Part shown: one piece after another, positions 9,387-17,476 of the stretch
Numbering within the stretch: the stretch's first letter is position 1
How the letters are laid out: every line of letters begins with the position of its first letter
Origin: an uncultured Clostridium sp.
GTDB taxonomy: Bacteria; Bacillota; Clostridia; Clostridiales; Clostridiaceae
Assembly: GCF_947039605.1 (NCBI RefSeq)
Contig: NZ_CAMQZG010000011.1
Location: 1 to 64,000 of the forward strand
DNA length: 64,000 nucleotides
Direction of reading: 5' to 3'
The notes under the pieces: model-generated
The model's database searches: none
What the model was told of the DNA's origin: nothing
The model's input: only the letters and a program-made list of their open reading frames with translations
Program-made: the position numbers and the translations under genes

Positions 9387-9430
9387 AAAAACTAGTCAAT
9401 CTAAACCTTAATTTTAAGATTGACCCCTCC
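9387..9430 (-). promoter_or_regulatory. Split ribosome binding site with intervening hairpin, smc
   Basis: On the minus strand GGAGGG (9425-9430) abuts a perfect 8-bp stem GTCAATCT/AGATTGAC (9417-9424 with 9395-9402, 14-base loop), followed by 8 bases and the smc ATG. Folding cuts the gap from 38 to 8 bases. An alternative reading is a weak terminator, since TAGTTTTTATGTTTTT follows the stem. Confidence 0.65.
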
Positions 9431-9441
9431 TTCCTGATTTT

Positions 9442-9534
9442 TTACACAAATTCTACCATTAACATCAATATCATTATTAAAACTATTCCAATAGCAATCC
9501 CTCTTGCCATATTTCGTCTCGTAGCCACTCTCAT
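9442..9534 (-). CDS. Predicted 30-residue membrane peptide upstream of smc
   Basis: A short open frame of 30 codons not recognised as a known family. It starts with an arginine-rich segment (MRVATRRNMARG) followed by about 18 hydrophobic residues (IAIGIVLIMILMLMVEFV), which would make a single N-in membrane helix. AAGGGG lies about 8 bases before the ATG. It sits between the Elp3-like gene's terminator and the smc ribosome binding site, in the smc direction. Function unknown. It could be a chance open frame, but the binding site, charge pattern and position favour a real gene. Confidence 0.5.
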   Translation of the reverse strand: MRVATRRNMARGIAIGIVLIMILMLMVEFV

Positions 9535-9601
9535 CTCGTACACCCCTTAAAACTCTATAGAAATATCTTATCATATGTGCCTTTCTATTTCTATTAATAT
9601 T

Positions 9602-9633
9602 AAAAAAATAAGTCCTAGATTTCTCTAGAACTT
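9602..9633 (-). terminator. Intrinsic terminator after the Elp3-like gene
   Basis: A 10-bp stem with one G-T pair (9610-9619 with 9624-9633, GAAA loop) is followed on the minus strand by ATTTTTTTA. It lies 6 bases beyond the radical SAM gene's stop and separates it from smc. Confidence 0.85.
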
Positions 9634-9639
9634 ATCACT

Positions 9640-10722
9640 TTATATTATATCAATTTTATATACTTTATTATTTGTTTTAATATTTATAAATGACTTATCC
9701 ATATCTTTTATAACATTAACAAGTATATTGTTATCAACTTTATTTTTAAAATCGATAAAATATCTTTTTTTATCTGCATATAATTTTGAAATGCTTCTGT
9801 TACTTATTTCAATAACAATCTCACTTGTTATTTTATTTGCTTTAATAAGTTTTAAGATTTCTTCATTTAAAATATCAGCTTCAACAAGCTCTCTAAATGC
9901 AGGATGGAAAGGTCCTGTTACAATATCTTCACCCTCAGCAATATTATCAGTTGCCTGAAGTCCAACTCTTATGATATTCACCCTAGCTTCTATATATAAC
10001 TTATAACATGCTTTTGCAATATCAACACACTCATCTAATGTGTAAGGAACGTATGTATTATTCTTATACATATATTCCATAGCTGTATCTTTTATTGTAA
10101 GTGCTGGATATATTCTTGCTATATCTGGATTTAAAGATATAGATTTTTTTGTAGTTTCTATATCTTTTTCCTTTGTATCACTTGGAAGCCCAAGCATTAT
10201 TTGATGTCCTAGAGTAAAACCATAATCTTTTATAAGTTTTGATGCTATCTCTACGTCACCACTTGTATGACCTCTTGTTGATTTTAATAAAACCTCTTCA
10301 TCTAATGACTGAACTCCTAGTTCAATTATATCTACTGAAAAACTCTTTAAATGAGTTAATATATCATCATCAATATAATCTGGTCTAGTTGATAATCTTA
10401 TATAATCTATAATACCTTTTTCTTTATACTCTTTTGCTACAGATAAAAGTCTTTTTTGCTTAGTTAAATCAATTGCCGTAAATGTTCCACCAAAGAAAGA
10501 TACTTCAACAGTAGTATTTTCTTCTCTAACTATTGTTTCTATATATTCGTCAATAGTGTCTTTTACAAATTTAGCATTTACAGCATTTTCTAGCTTAAAC
10601 TTAGGTCCTGTTATCTCATTTGTTTCTTCACCAGTAATTCTAGCTTGATTACAAAATGCACAATCATGAGGGCATCCCTCATGTGGTACAAATATAGGAA
10701 TTATATAATGTCTTTTTCCCAC
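9640..10722 (-). CDS. Radical SAM protein, Elp3-like
   Basis: Radical SAM enzyme of 360 residues with the cluster-binding cysteines at 17, 21 and 24 (CPHDCAFC), FFGGTFTA and GHQIMLGLP. It resembles the radical SAM half of Elp3/YhcC-type proteins; no acetyltransferase domain is present. The substrate is not known to me; tRNA modification is plausible by family. The start is GTG at 10722, with GGAG 8 bases before it, and it overlaps the 3' end of rnc by 22 bases. A terminator follows the stop. Confidence 0.85.
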   Translation of the reverse strand: MGKRHYIIPIFVPHEGCPHDCAFCNQARITGEETNEITGPKFKLENAVNAKFVKDTIDEYIETIVREENTTVEVSFFGGTFTAIDLTKQKRLLSVAKEYKEKGIIDYIRLSTRPDYIDDDILTHLKSFSVDIIELGVQSLDEEVLLKSTRGHTSGDVEIASKLIKDYGFTLGHQIMLGLPSDTKEKDIETTKKSISLNPDIARIYPALTIKDTAMEYMYKNNTYVPYTLDECVDIAKACYKLYIEARVNIIRVGLQATDNIAEGEDIVTGPFHPAFRELVEADILNEEILKLIKANKITSEIVIEISNRSISKLYADKKRYFIDFKNKVDNNILVNVIKDMDKSFINIKTNNKVYKIDII

Positions 10723-11414
10723 TTTTTATTCTCCACCTTTGTTAAAGCCTCTTTTGCTGAATTTTGTTCTGCTTCTTTCTTACTAAAGCCTTCACCTAGA
10801 CCCATTATATTTCCATTAATATTAACTTGTGTAAAGAAACATCTTCTATGAGGTGGTCCCTCATGTCTTATAAGCTCATAATTGATAGCAACTTCTCCAT
10901 TTTTTTGTAAAACTTCTTGAAGTCTTGTTTTAAAATCTAAAATTATCTCTTCATTTATAGCTTTGCTTATTACACTACTAAAGTGTTTTAATATAAATTC
11001 CTTAGCAAATTCAATTCCTTTATCTAAATAAATTGCTGCTATAAGAGCCTCTACACAGTCAGCTTGAATGGATATTCTATCTCTTCCACCAGTTAGTTCT
11101 TCACCTTTACTCATTCTAATTATTCTACCAAGTTTCATATCCTTAGCAATCTCATAAAGTGAATTTTCGCAAACAATAAGTGCTCTTATTTTTGTAAGTT
11201 CTCCTTCTGATTTATCTTTATAATTATTATATAAATGCTCTGTAACTGTTAATTGAAGAACTGAATCTCCTAAAAATTCTAATCTTTCGTTGTATTTTAC
11301 ATCTTTATACTGATTTGCAAATGAACTATGTGTAAGTGCTGTTATTAATAATCCTTTATTAATAAACTCAACACCAACCTTTTGTTCTAAATCTTTTATT
11401 GTTAAATCTTTCAC
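10701..11414 (-). CDS. rnc: Ribonuclease III
   Basis: Double-strand-specific endoribonuclease for rRNA precursor and structured mRNA processing. It has the catalytic signature ERLEFLGDSVL near residue 40 and a C-terminal dsRNA-binding domain ending in KEALTKVENKK. I prefer the GTG at 11414 (237 residues); an earlier in-frame GTG at 11426 overlaps the GAGGAG site. A 12-bp perfect inverted repeat lies directly upstream of that site. Order acpP-rnc-(Elp3-like)-smc is normal for clostridia, though acpP ends in its own terminator. Confidence 0.96.
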   Translation of the reverse strand: MKDLTIKDLEQKVGVEFINKGLLITALTHSSFANQYKDVKYNERLEFLGDSVLQLTVTEHLYNNYKDKSEGELTKIRALIVCENSLYEIAKDMKLGRIIRMSKGEELTGGRDRISIQADCVEALIAAIYLDKGIEFAKEFILKHFSSVISKAINEEIILDFKTRLQEVLQKNGEVAINYELIRHEGPPHRRCFFTQVNINGNIMGLGEGFSKKEAEQNSAKEALTKVENKKWEKDII

Positions 11415-11432
11415 GTTAAACCCCACTCCTCA

Positions 11433-11478
11433 AGGTTTATTCTTCAGTTTGCAAAAAAACAAATTCAAGAATAAACCT
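11433..11478 (-). promoter_or_regulatory. Long stem-loop in the rnc leader
   Basis: A perfect 12-bp inverted repeat (11433-11444 with 11467-11478, AGGTTTATTCTT/AAGAATAAACCT) extends inward by about five more pairs with two mismatches and a T-rich loop. It ends 2 bases before the GAGGAG site of rnc. There is no T-run after it, so it is not a terminator. It could be a self-cleavage site for RNase III, as found in the enterobacterial rnc leader. Confidence 0.6.
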
Positions 11479-11498
11479 AATACTTATACAAATCATAA

Positions 11499-11521
11499 AC
11501 AAAATCCCGCTACTGCGGGAT
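11499..11521 (-). terminator. Intrinsic terminator after acpP
   Basis: Seven-bp stem ATCCCGC/GCGGGAT (11504-11510 with 11515-11521) with a 4-base loop, then TTTTGTTT on the minus strand. It lies just past the acpP stop, so much acpP mRNA should be monocistronic. Confidence 0.85.
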
Positions 11522-11525
11522 TCGA

Positions 11526-11759
11526 TTAGTCTTCGTTATGTGTCTCAATATACTTAACTACGTCTCCAACTGTTGCAAAATTAGCAGCGTCTTCGTCTGG
11601 TATTTCCATCTCTAATTCTTCTTCAAGTGACATAATAAGTTCAACTACATCTAAAGAATCTGCTCCTAAATCATCAACAAATGTTGATTCCATAGTTACA
11701 CTTGACTCATCTACTGATAATTTATCTGCTATAATTTCTTTAACTTTATCAAATATCAT
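11526..11759 (-). CDS. acpP: Acyl carrier protein
   Basis: Carrier of growing fatty acids on a 4'-phosphopantetheine arm. The acidic 77-residue protein has the attachment serine at Ser35 in GADSL. GGAGGTGA precedes the ATG. It has a near-consensus sigma-A promoter in the gap after plsX and a terminator 4 bases after its stop, giving an abundant separate transcript in addition to operon readthrough. Confidence 0.98.
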   Translation of the reverse strand: MIFDKVKEIIADKLSVDESSVTMESTFVDDLGADSLDVVELIMSLEEELEMEIPDEDAANFATVGDVVKYIETHNED

Positions 11760-11788
11760 AAACTCACCTCCTATATCAACCTATATAG

Positions 11789-11817
11789 ATATTATTATAT
11801 ATATTTAAATCCGTCAA
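11789..11817 (-). promoter_or_regulatory. Sigma-A promoter of acpP
   Basis: TTGACG (11812-11817), 17-base spacer, TAATAT (11789-11794) on the minus strand, about 30 bases before the acpP start. Confidence 0.75.
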
Positions 11818-11850
11818 TATTACAACTAAAATAAATTAATTAAATTTATT

Positions 11851-12843
11851 TTATTTTTCTATTTCAGACTTTATCTTTTCTATAAGTCCATTATTATAAA
11901 ATCTTCTTGCTTGCCCTACGGCATTTTTAAATGCTTTTGCATCAGAACTGCCGTGTGCTTTAATACAAATTCCATTTACTCCAAGGAATGGTGCACCACC
12001 ATACTCTTTATAATCCATCTTCTTCTTTAATGACTTAAAAGTTCCTGAAAGGAATTTAGCACCTATTTTTGATACAAATGAGTTCATTATCTCTTCTTTA
12101 ATCATTGATAATATTGTTTTTGCAGTTCCTTCATACATTTTCAGAACTGTATTCCCAACAAATCCATCACATACAAGTACTTGAACATCTCCTACTGAAA
12201 CATCTCTTGGCTCAACATTTCCAACAAAGTTAATATCACTCTCTGCTTTTAAAAGTTGATGTGCTTCTTTAGTAAGTTCATTTCCTTTATGTTCTTCTGC
12301 ACCTATATTAATAAGTCCAACTTTAGGATTTTTAACATCCATTACCGTTTTAAAATAAATTTCACCCATTTTAGCAAATTGAATAAGAAAAGGAGCCTTC
12401 GAATCTACATTAGCACCTGCATCTATTATCATAAATGGTCCATTCTTACCTGGCATTACTGGTGCTAATGCTGGTCTTTTAATCCCTTTTATTCTACCTA
12501 CAATTAAAGTAGACCCAGCTAAAAATGCACCTGTGCTTCCAGCAGATAAAACTGCATCACACTCTCCACTTTTAACTAAGTTTAGTGCTTTTACTAAACT
12601 TGAATCTTTTTTTTGCTTTAAAGCTCTTACTGGCTCTTCATTAGGTGAGATAACCTCTGTTGCATCAACAATAACTATTTTACTTTTATCATAATCATAT
12701 TTTGAAAGTTCCGCCTCTAATTCTAGAATCTTTCCAACCATGACTATTTCAATATCTAAAAATTCCTTTATTGCCTCTATACAACCTTTAACCTCTGCAC
12801 CTGGTGAATTATCAGAACCCATTGCATCAATTGCTATTTTCAT
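11851..12843 (-). CDS. plsX: Phosphate acyltransferase PlsX
   Basis: Converts acyl-ACP to acyl-phosphate, the acyl donor for PlsY in phospholipid synthesis; a peripheral membrane enzyme. The 330-residue protein opens [15 protein letters not shown], with [18 protein letters not shown] and GSTGAFLAG further in, all PlsX hallmarks. It lies between rpmF and acpP, the conserved lipid-precursor group. A hairpin with a short T-rich run lies 37 bases upstream and may attenuate entry from rpmF. Confidence 0.97.
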   Translation of the reverse strand: MKIAIDAMGSDNSPGAEVKGCIEAIKEFLDIEIVMVGKILELEAELSKYDYDKSKIVIVDATEVISPNEEPVRALKQKKDSSLVKALNLVKSGECDAVLSAGSTGAFLAGSTLIVGRIKGIKRPALAPVMPGKNGPFMIIDAGANVDSKAPFLIQFAKMGEIYFKTVMDVKNPKVGLINIGAEEHKGNELTKEAHQLLKAESDINFVGNVEPRDVSVGDVQVLVCDGFVGNTVLKMYEGTAKTILSMIKEEIMNSFVSKIGAKFLSGTFKSLKKKMDYKEYGGAPFLGVNGICIKAHGSSDAKAFKNAVGQARRFYNNGLIEKIKSEIEK

Positions 12844-12870
12844 TCCTCTTCACCCCTTTTTTCTCTGTAT

Positions 12871-12899
12871 ATAAAGAAAAGAAAGTCCAAAGACTTTCT
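12871..12899 (-). terminator. Terminator or attenuator between rpmF and plsX
   Basis: Eight-bp stem AGAAAGTC/GACTTTCT (12880-12887 with 12892-12899, 4-base loop) followed on the minus strand by TTTTCTTTAT. The T-run is interrupted, so partial readthrough into plsX is likely. Confidence 0.6.
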
Positions 12900-12902
12900 T
12901 AA

Positions 12903-13088
12903 TTATTCTGCATCAGTTGAAATTATTGTTTTACCATCATAACTTCCACAACTTTTACATATTCTGTGAGGTACCTTCATCTCTTGACACTTTGGACAAG
13001 CTACGATTGTAGGTGCACTTAATTTGTAAGTTTGTGCTCTTCTTGAATCTCTCTTAGACTTAGACATCTTTCTTGCTGGATTTCCCAT
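12903..13088 (-). CDS. rpmF: 50S ribosomal protein L32, zinc-binding form
   Basis: L32 of the large subunit, 61 residues. It has two Cys pairs (CPKC and CKSC) that bind zinc, so this is the C+ form rather than a zinc-free paralogue. AAGGAGG precedes the ATG. It is 13 bases after yceD; the yceD-rpmF pair upstream of plsX is conserved in most bacteria. Confidence 0.97.
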   Translation of the reverse strand: MGNPARKMSKSKRDSRRAQTYKLSAPTIVACPKCQEMKVPHRICKSCGSYDGKTIISTDAE

Positions 13089-13101
13089 TGATTACACCTC
13101 C

Positions 13102-13596
13102 TTATTGTTTAAACAATTCTTTAAGCTTATCAAATCTAATATCTAGATTTGGATTATCACAGTGGCACTTATGTAGGTTCAAATCAGTACCACATCCTTG
13201 ACATAAGCCTTTGCATTGTTCATCACAAATTCTTTTTATAGGTAAGGTTGAAATTACGTTGCTTACTATTGCCTCTGAAACATCTAAGATGTCCCCTTCA
13301 ATAAAAGCAATAGATTCATCTTCTTTTACATTATTCGAAAATTTTTCTTGAATATCAGTATCGACATCTATACAAAAACTTCCTAAGCATCTTGAGCACT
13401 CTAGTTCTAATTTTGTTTTAATAGATCCCTCTAAAGCAATCACATCTTCAACAATCTTAGCTTTACCATTGAACTCTATAGCTTGTAATACTTTAACATC
13501 TTCACCTGGAAGAATTATAGTATCTTTTTTTACTACAAGATCTATAGCTTTACTTATTTCTTTTTTTTGACTTTCGTCTGAAAATTTTAATTCCAT
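13102..13596 (-). CDS. yceD: YceD/DUF177 family protein (23S rRNA accumulation factor)
   Basis: Family linked to 23S rRNA accumulation and always near rpmF. It has a cysteine-rich C-terminal part (CDEQCKGLCQGCG, then CHC) and ELECSRCLG in the middle, suggesting metal binding. I chose the ATG at 13596 (164 residues); an in-frame GTG at 13623 overlaps the AGGAG site and is less likely. AGGAG (13625-13629) is 28 bases from the ATG with a short hairpin between, so the start is uncertain. A perfect -10 promoter lies upstream. Confidence 0.85.
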   Translation of the reverse strand: MELKFSDESQKKEISKAIDLVVKKDTIILPGEDVKVLQAIEFNGKAKIVEDVIALEGSIKTKLELECSRCLGSFCIDVDTDIQEKFSNNVKEDESIAFIEGDILDVSEAIVSNVISTLPIKRICDEQCKGLCQGCGTDLNLHKCHCDNPNLDIRFDKLKELFKQ

Positions 13597-13629
13597 AAGA
13601 TTCGGTACCTTAGTACCTCTCACACTCCT
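13597..13629 (-). promoter_or_regulatory. Possible split ribosome binding site with hairpin, yceD
   Basis: On the minus strand AGGAG (13625-13629) is followed by GGTAC-TAAG-GTACC (13617-13604), which an outer AGA/TCT pairing can extend to 13598-13620. Folding would leave about 5 bases between site and ATG. It is weaker than the khpA and smc cases: a 5-bp core, and other starts are possible. Confidence 0.35.
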
Positions 13630-13665
13630 AAACCTGTATAGTAATGTGTAAATAACACAAGTATT

Positions 13666-13694
13666 ATTATATAAACTTAGCTTTTAAAAGTCAA
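13666..13694 (-). promoter_or_regulatory. Sigma-A promoter of yceD-rpmF(-plsX)
   Basis: TTGACT (13689-13694), 17-base spacer and a perfect TATAAT (13666-13671) on the minus strand, between ackA and yceD. Confidence 0.8.
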
Positions 13695-13710
13695 GTTATT
13701 TTGAAATTAT

Positions 13711-14904
13711 TTATTTAACAAGTTCTAAAGTATCTCTAGCTATCATAACTTCTTCATTTGTTGGAATAGCAAGGACTTTTACTCTCTTATCAGTACCTGT
13801 AATCTCAATTAATTCCCCTCTTACCGCATTCTTCTCTTCATCTATGGTAATTCCTAAGAATTCTAATCCATCACAAATTCCAGTTCTAGCCTCTGTTGAA
13901 TTTTCACCTACACCAGCTGTAAATACTAGAACATCCATACCTCTCATAGCTACTGCTGAAGTTGCTATAAATTGCTTTATTTTATAATAGAATATATCTA
14001 AAGCTAATTGAGCTCTATGATTTCCATTTTCAGCAGCTGCTCGAATATCTCTAAAGTCGCTACTTATTCCTGAAACACCTAAAACACCTGATTTTTTATT
14101 TAATATATTATTTACTTCATTCGTACTATATCCAAGTTCACTTGTAAGATATGTTACTATTGCAGGGTCTATACTTCCGCATCTTGTCCCCATAACTAAA
14201 CCTTCAAGTGGTGTAAAGCCCATTGTTGTCTCAACACATATCCCTCTATCTACTGCAGCTATACTAGCCCCATTTCCTAAATGACATGTTACTATTTTAA
14301 GTTCTTTAATATCTTTACCTAGAACTTCTGCTGCTTTTGCTGAAACATATTTGTGCGATGTACCATGAAATCCATATTTTCTTATATTATGTTCTTTATA
14401 TAATTCATATGGTAGTGCATATACAAAAGCCTTCTCTGGCATTGTCTGATGGAATGCTGTATCAAAGACTACTGACATAGCTACATCAGGCATTAATGCC
14501 TTACATGCTTCTATACCAATTATATTAGGTGGATTATGAAGTGGTGCAAGTTTTGCAAAGTCCTCTAAATCTTTCATTACTTCATCATTTATTAGAACTG
14601 ACTGTGCATACTTTTCCCCTCCATGAACAACTCTATGACCTACTGCATTTATTTCATCTAATGAATTTATTACACCTTGGTCTGTATCAATTAAAGAAGC
14701 TATTACAAGTTTTATTGCCTCTTTGTGATTACTCATTTCTTTTTCTATAATATACTTTTCTTTCCCCTCTACCTTTTGAATTAATATTGACCCCTCAGTC
14801 CCTATTCTTTCAACTAAACCTGAAGCTAAAACATCCTCATTAACCATATTTATTAATTGATATTTTAATGATGAACTCCCACAATTTACTACTAATATAT
14901 TCAT
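13711..14904 (-). CDS. ackA: Acetate kinase
   Basis: Makes ATP and acetate from acetyl phosphate, the last step of clostridial acetate fermentation. The 397-residue protein has the ASKHA-fold phosphate motif [10 protein letters not shown] near the start, [19 protein letters not shown] and HLGNGAS, all diagnostic. AGGAGG precedes the ATG. It follows pta by 50 bases, so both enzymes of the acetyl-CoA to acetate route are made together. Confidence 0.98.
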   Translation of the reverse strand: MNILVVNCGSSSLKYQLINMVNEDVLASGLVERIGTEGSILIQKVEGKEKYIIEKEMSNHKEAIKLVIASLIDTDQGVINSLDEINAVGHRVVHGGEKYAQSVLINDEVMKDLEDFAKLAPLHNPPNIIGIEACKALMPDVAMSVVFDTAFHQTMPEKAFVYALPYELYKEHNIRKYGFHGTSHKYVSAKAAEVLGKDIKELKIVTCHLGNGASIAAVDRGICVETTMGFTPLEGLVMGTRCGSIDPAIVTYLTSELGYSTNEVNNILNKKSGVLGVSGISSDFRDIRAAAENGNHRAQLALDIFYYKIKQFIATSAVAMRGMDVLVFTAGVGENSTEARTGICDGLEFLGITIDEEKNAVRGELIEITGTDKRVKVLAIPTNEEVMIARDTLELVK

Positions 14905-14954
14905 TAATATTCCTCCTAAATTCTCAATTAGTTACTAATAGTCTCTTACTAAAA

Positions 14955-15959
14955 CTATTTATCCTGTGATTGTGCTTGAACTGCTGTTAGTGCAACAACA
15001 TTTACTATATCATCTGAACTACAACCTCTTGACAAATCATTTATAGGCTTTGCAAACCCTTGACAAACTGGTCCTATTGCATCTGCATTAGCAAATCTTT
15101 GAACTAATTTATAACCTATATTTCCTGATTGTAAATCTGGGAATACTAAAACATTTGCTTTTCCTGCTACTTTACTATTTGGTGCTTTTTGCTCTGCTAC
15201 TGTAGAAACTATTGCTGCATCTAGTTGTAATTCTCCATCTATGTCAAGATCTGGTCTTAATTTTTTTGCTATTTCTGTTGCTTCTCTTACTTTTGAAACT
15301 GATTCATGGTCTGCACTTCCCATTGTTGAAAATGATAACATTGCAACTTTAGGTTCAACCTTGCATAAAGTTCTTGCAGTATCAGCAGTTGCTATTGCTA
15401 TTGAGGCTAATTGTTCTGCTGTTGGATTTGGATTTACTGCACAATCTGCAAATAATAACATTCCTTCTTCACCATACTTTGAATTAGGTACCATCATTAT
15501 AAAGAAACTTGAAACTACTGAAACTCCAGGTGCTGTCTTTATTATCTGAAGCCCTGGTCTTAGTAAATCTCCTGTTGTATGAATTGCACCAGACACAAGC
15601 CCATCCGCCTCATCTACTTTCACCATCATTGTAGCAAAGTATAAAGGGTCTCTTACAATCATATCTGATTTTTCTATTGTCATACCTTTACTTTTTCTTA
15701 ATTCATAAAATTCTTTCACATAAAATTCTAATCTATCTGATTTATTTGGGTCCATTACCTCTACCCCATCTAAATTAACTTTTAATTTCTTTGCCTTTTC
15801 TCTAATAACATCTTCATTACCTACTAATATTACCTTTGCTAGCTGTTCTTCTGTAATTTTTTGAGATGCTATAAGAGTTCTCTCCTCATCACCTTCTGGT
15901 AATACTATCCTCTTTTTATTAGCTTTTGCTGCATCCCAAATTTGCTTCATAAGTTGCAT
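14955..15959 (-). CDS. pta: Phosphate acetyltransferase
   Basis: Converts acetyl-CoA and phosphate to acetyl phosphate, which AckA then uses. The 334-residue short (class I) form opens MKQIWDAAKANKKRIVLPEG after a leading MQL and contains SGAIHTTGDLLRPGLQ and the C-terminal RGCSSDDIVNV. I chose the ATG at 15959, which follows GGAAGGGG by 8 bases; an earlier ATG at 15977 overlaps that site. It is divergent from tmcAL across 229 bases. TATAAT occurs in that gap near 16055-16065 but has no good -35. Confidence 0.97.
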   Translation of the reverse strand: MQLMKQIWDAAKANKKRIVLPEGDEERTLIASQKITEEQLAKVILVGNEDVIREKAKKLKVNLDGVEVMDPNKSDRLEFYVKEFYELRKSKGMTIEKSDMIVRDPLYFATMMVKVDEADGLVSGAIHTTGDLLRPGLQIIKTAPGVSVVSSFFIMMVPNSKYGEEGMLLFADCAVNPNPTAEQLASIAIATADTARTLCKVEPKVAMLSFSTMGSADHESVSKVREATEIAKKLRPDLDIDGELQLDAAIVSTVAEQKAPNSKVAGKANVLVFPDLQSGNIGYKLVQRFANADAIGPVCQGFAKPINDLSRGCSSDDIVNVVALTAVQAQSQDK

Positions 15960-16188
15960 TTTTATTTCCCCTTCCATAAATAGAAACTATTCGTTAAACT
16001 TCTATCTTTTTCTGTCCCTCAGATATTGTAACTTCATAATATCACAAATTTTTCTGATATTATAATAAAAAGTAAATTAAAAATAATCTGAAAATTTTTA
16101 CTTTTTGCTACTTTGACTTTATTGCTTATTTGTAGTAATGTTATAAGAAAAAAATTAATTGTTTATTAATATAAAAAGGTGATGAAAA

Positions 16189-17409
16189 ATGAAAATAAGT
16201 GGCATAATAACTGAATATAATCCTTTTCATTCAGGACATAAATTCCATCTAAACAACTGCAAAAATGATACTAAATCTGATGCTGTTATTTGCATTATGA
16301 GTGGTAATTTTGTTCAACGTGGAATTCCTGCTATAACTGATAAATGGTCAAGGGCACAAATGGCTATTGACTCTGGTGTTGATTTAGTTATCGAACTTCC
16401 AACATTATATGCAGTATCCTCTGCTGAACATTTTGCTTTTGGAGCAATTTCACTTCTTGATAGCATTAACGTTGTCGATAATATCTATTTTGGTTCAGAA
16501 GCTGGTAGTGTAGAACTTATCATGTTAGTAGCTAAAATTTTAGCCTTTGAGCCTTTAGAATTTAAAAACTCACTAAAAGATTCTTTATCTCTTGGTTTAC
16601 CTTTTCCTAAAGCTAGAGCTAAAAGCTTAGATACATACATACGCAAATATTCTAATGCTAATATTGATATCTCAAATCTTGAAACCTTTTTAAATAGTTC
16701 TAATAATATTTTAGGTATTGAGTACTGTAAAAATATTTTACGCCTTAATAGTAAAATTAAACCTTTAACTTTAAAAAGAGAAGGTTCAAATTATAATGAT
16801 ATTAAAACTAGAGAAAACTCATTTGCTTCTGCAACTGCTATTCGAACTAGTATTCTTTCTACCCAAAATTTAAATTCCATTAAAGAATTCTTGCCAATTT
16901 CTACTTTTAATATACTAAATACTAAAAATAACTTTACTAATCCTTCATCTATGTTTAATTATATTAGATACCAACTAATGTTATACCCTTCAATTATCAC
17001 CCAAATACCTGATGCAAGTGAAGGTTTAGATAATAAAATACTTAATGAAATCAAACAAGCAGAAAATTATGAAGATTTACTTAATAGATGTAAAAGTAAG
17101 AGATATACTCATACTAGAATTTCAAGAATTTTATGTCATGTATTTCTCGGCATTGATAAAGTTTTATATGATATGTTAAAAGAAAGACCAAATTATATTA
17201 GAGTTCTTGCTTTAAATAAAAAAGGTGGGAAAGTTTTAAAAAAAATTAAAGATACTTCAGATATCGAAATAATAACAAAAGTTCCTAGAAAAATTTCTAA
17301 TCCACTTTTAGCTCTTGATGTAAAGGCAACTAATTTATATTCACTTTTAAATCCTAGTCTAAAAGAGTCAAGCGACTACCTTTTAAGCCCTATAATAAAA
17401 AAAGATTAA
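16189..17409 (+). CDS. tmcAL: tRNA(Met) cytidine acetate ligase TmcAL (YlbM)
   Basis: Makes N4-acetylcytidine at the wobble base of elongator tRNA-Met from acetate and ATP. The 406-residue protein has the nucleotidyltransferase HxGH motif (HSGH, 17-20) in GIITEYNPFHSGHKFHL, MSGNFVQRG, and SATAIRTS. AGGTGA precedes the ATG. It is on the plus strand, opposite to its neighbours and divergent from pta; its substrate acetate is the product of that pathway. ylbJ follows by 67 bases, the ylbM/ylbJ pairing known from bacilli. Confidence 0.95.
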   Translation: MKISGIITEYNPFHSGHKFHLNNCKNDTKSDAVICIMSGNFVQRGIPAITDKWSRAQMAIDSGVDLVIELPTLYAVSSAEHFAFGAISLLDSINVVDNIYFGSEAGSVELIMLVAKILAFEPLEFKNSLKDSLSLGLPFPKARAKSLDTYIRKYSNANIDISNLETFLNSSNNILGIEYCKNILRLNSKIKPLTLKREGSNYNDIKTRENSFASATAIRTSILSTQNLNSIKEFLPISTFNILNTKNNFTNPSSMFNYIRYQLMLYPSIITQIPDASEGLDNKILNEIKQAENYEDLLNRCKSKRYTHTRISRILCHVFLGIDKVLYDMLKERPNYIRVLALNKKGGKVLKKIKDTSDIEIITKVPRKISNPLLALDVKATNLYSLLNPSLKESSDYLLSPIIKKD

Positions 17410-17476
17410 AAATTTAATTATAATATGTAACCTACATTAATATAAATACTATATACGCTAAAGGAGGTTTTCTAGC

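Noticed and set aside
15978..16188. Consensus divergent promoters between pta and tmcAL
   Set aside because: TATAAT on the minus strand lacks a matching -35, and TTGACT on the plus strand has only a poor -10 (TAATGT) at 17 bases, so I did not call either.
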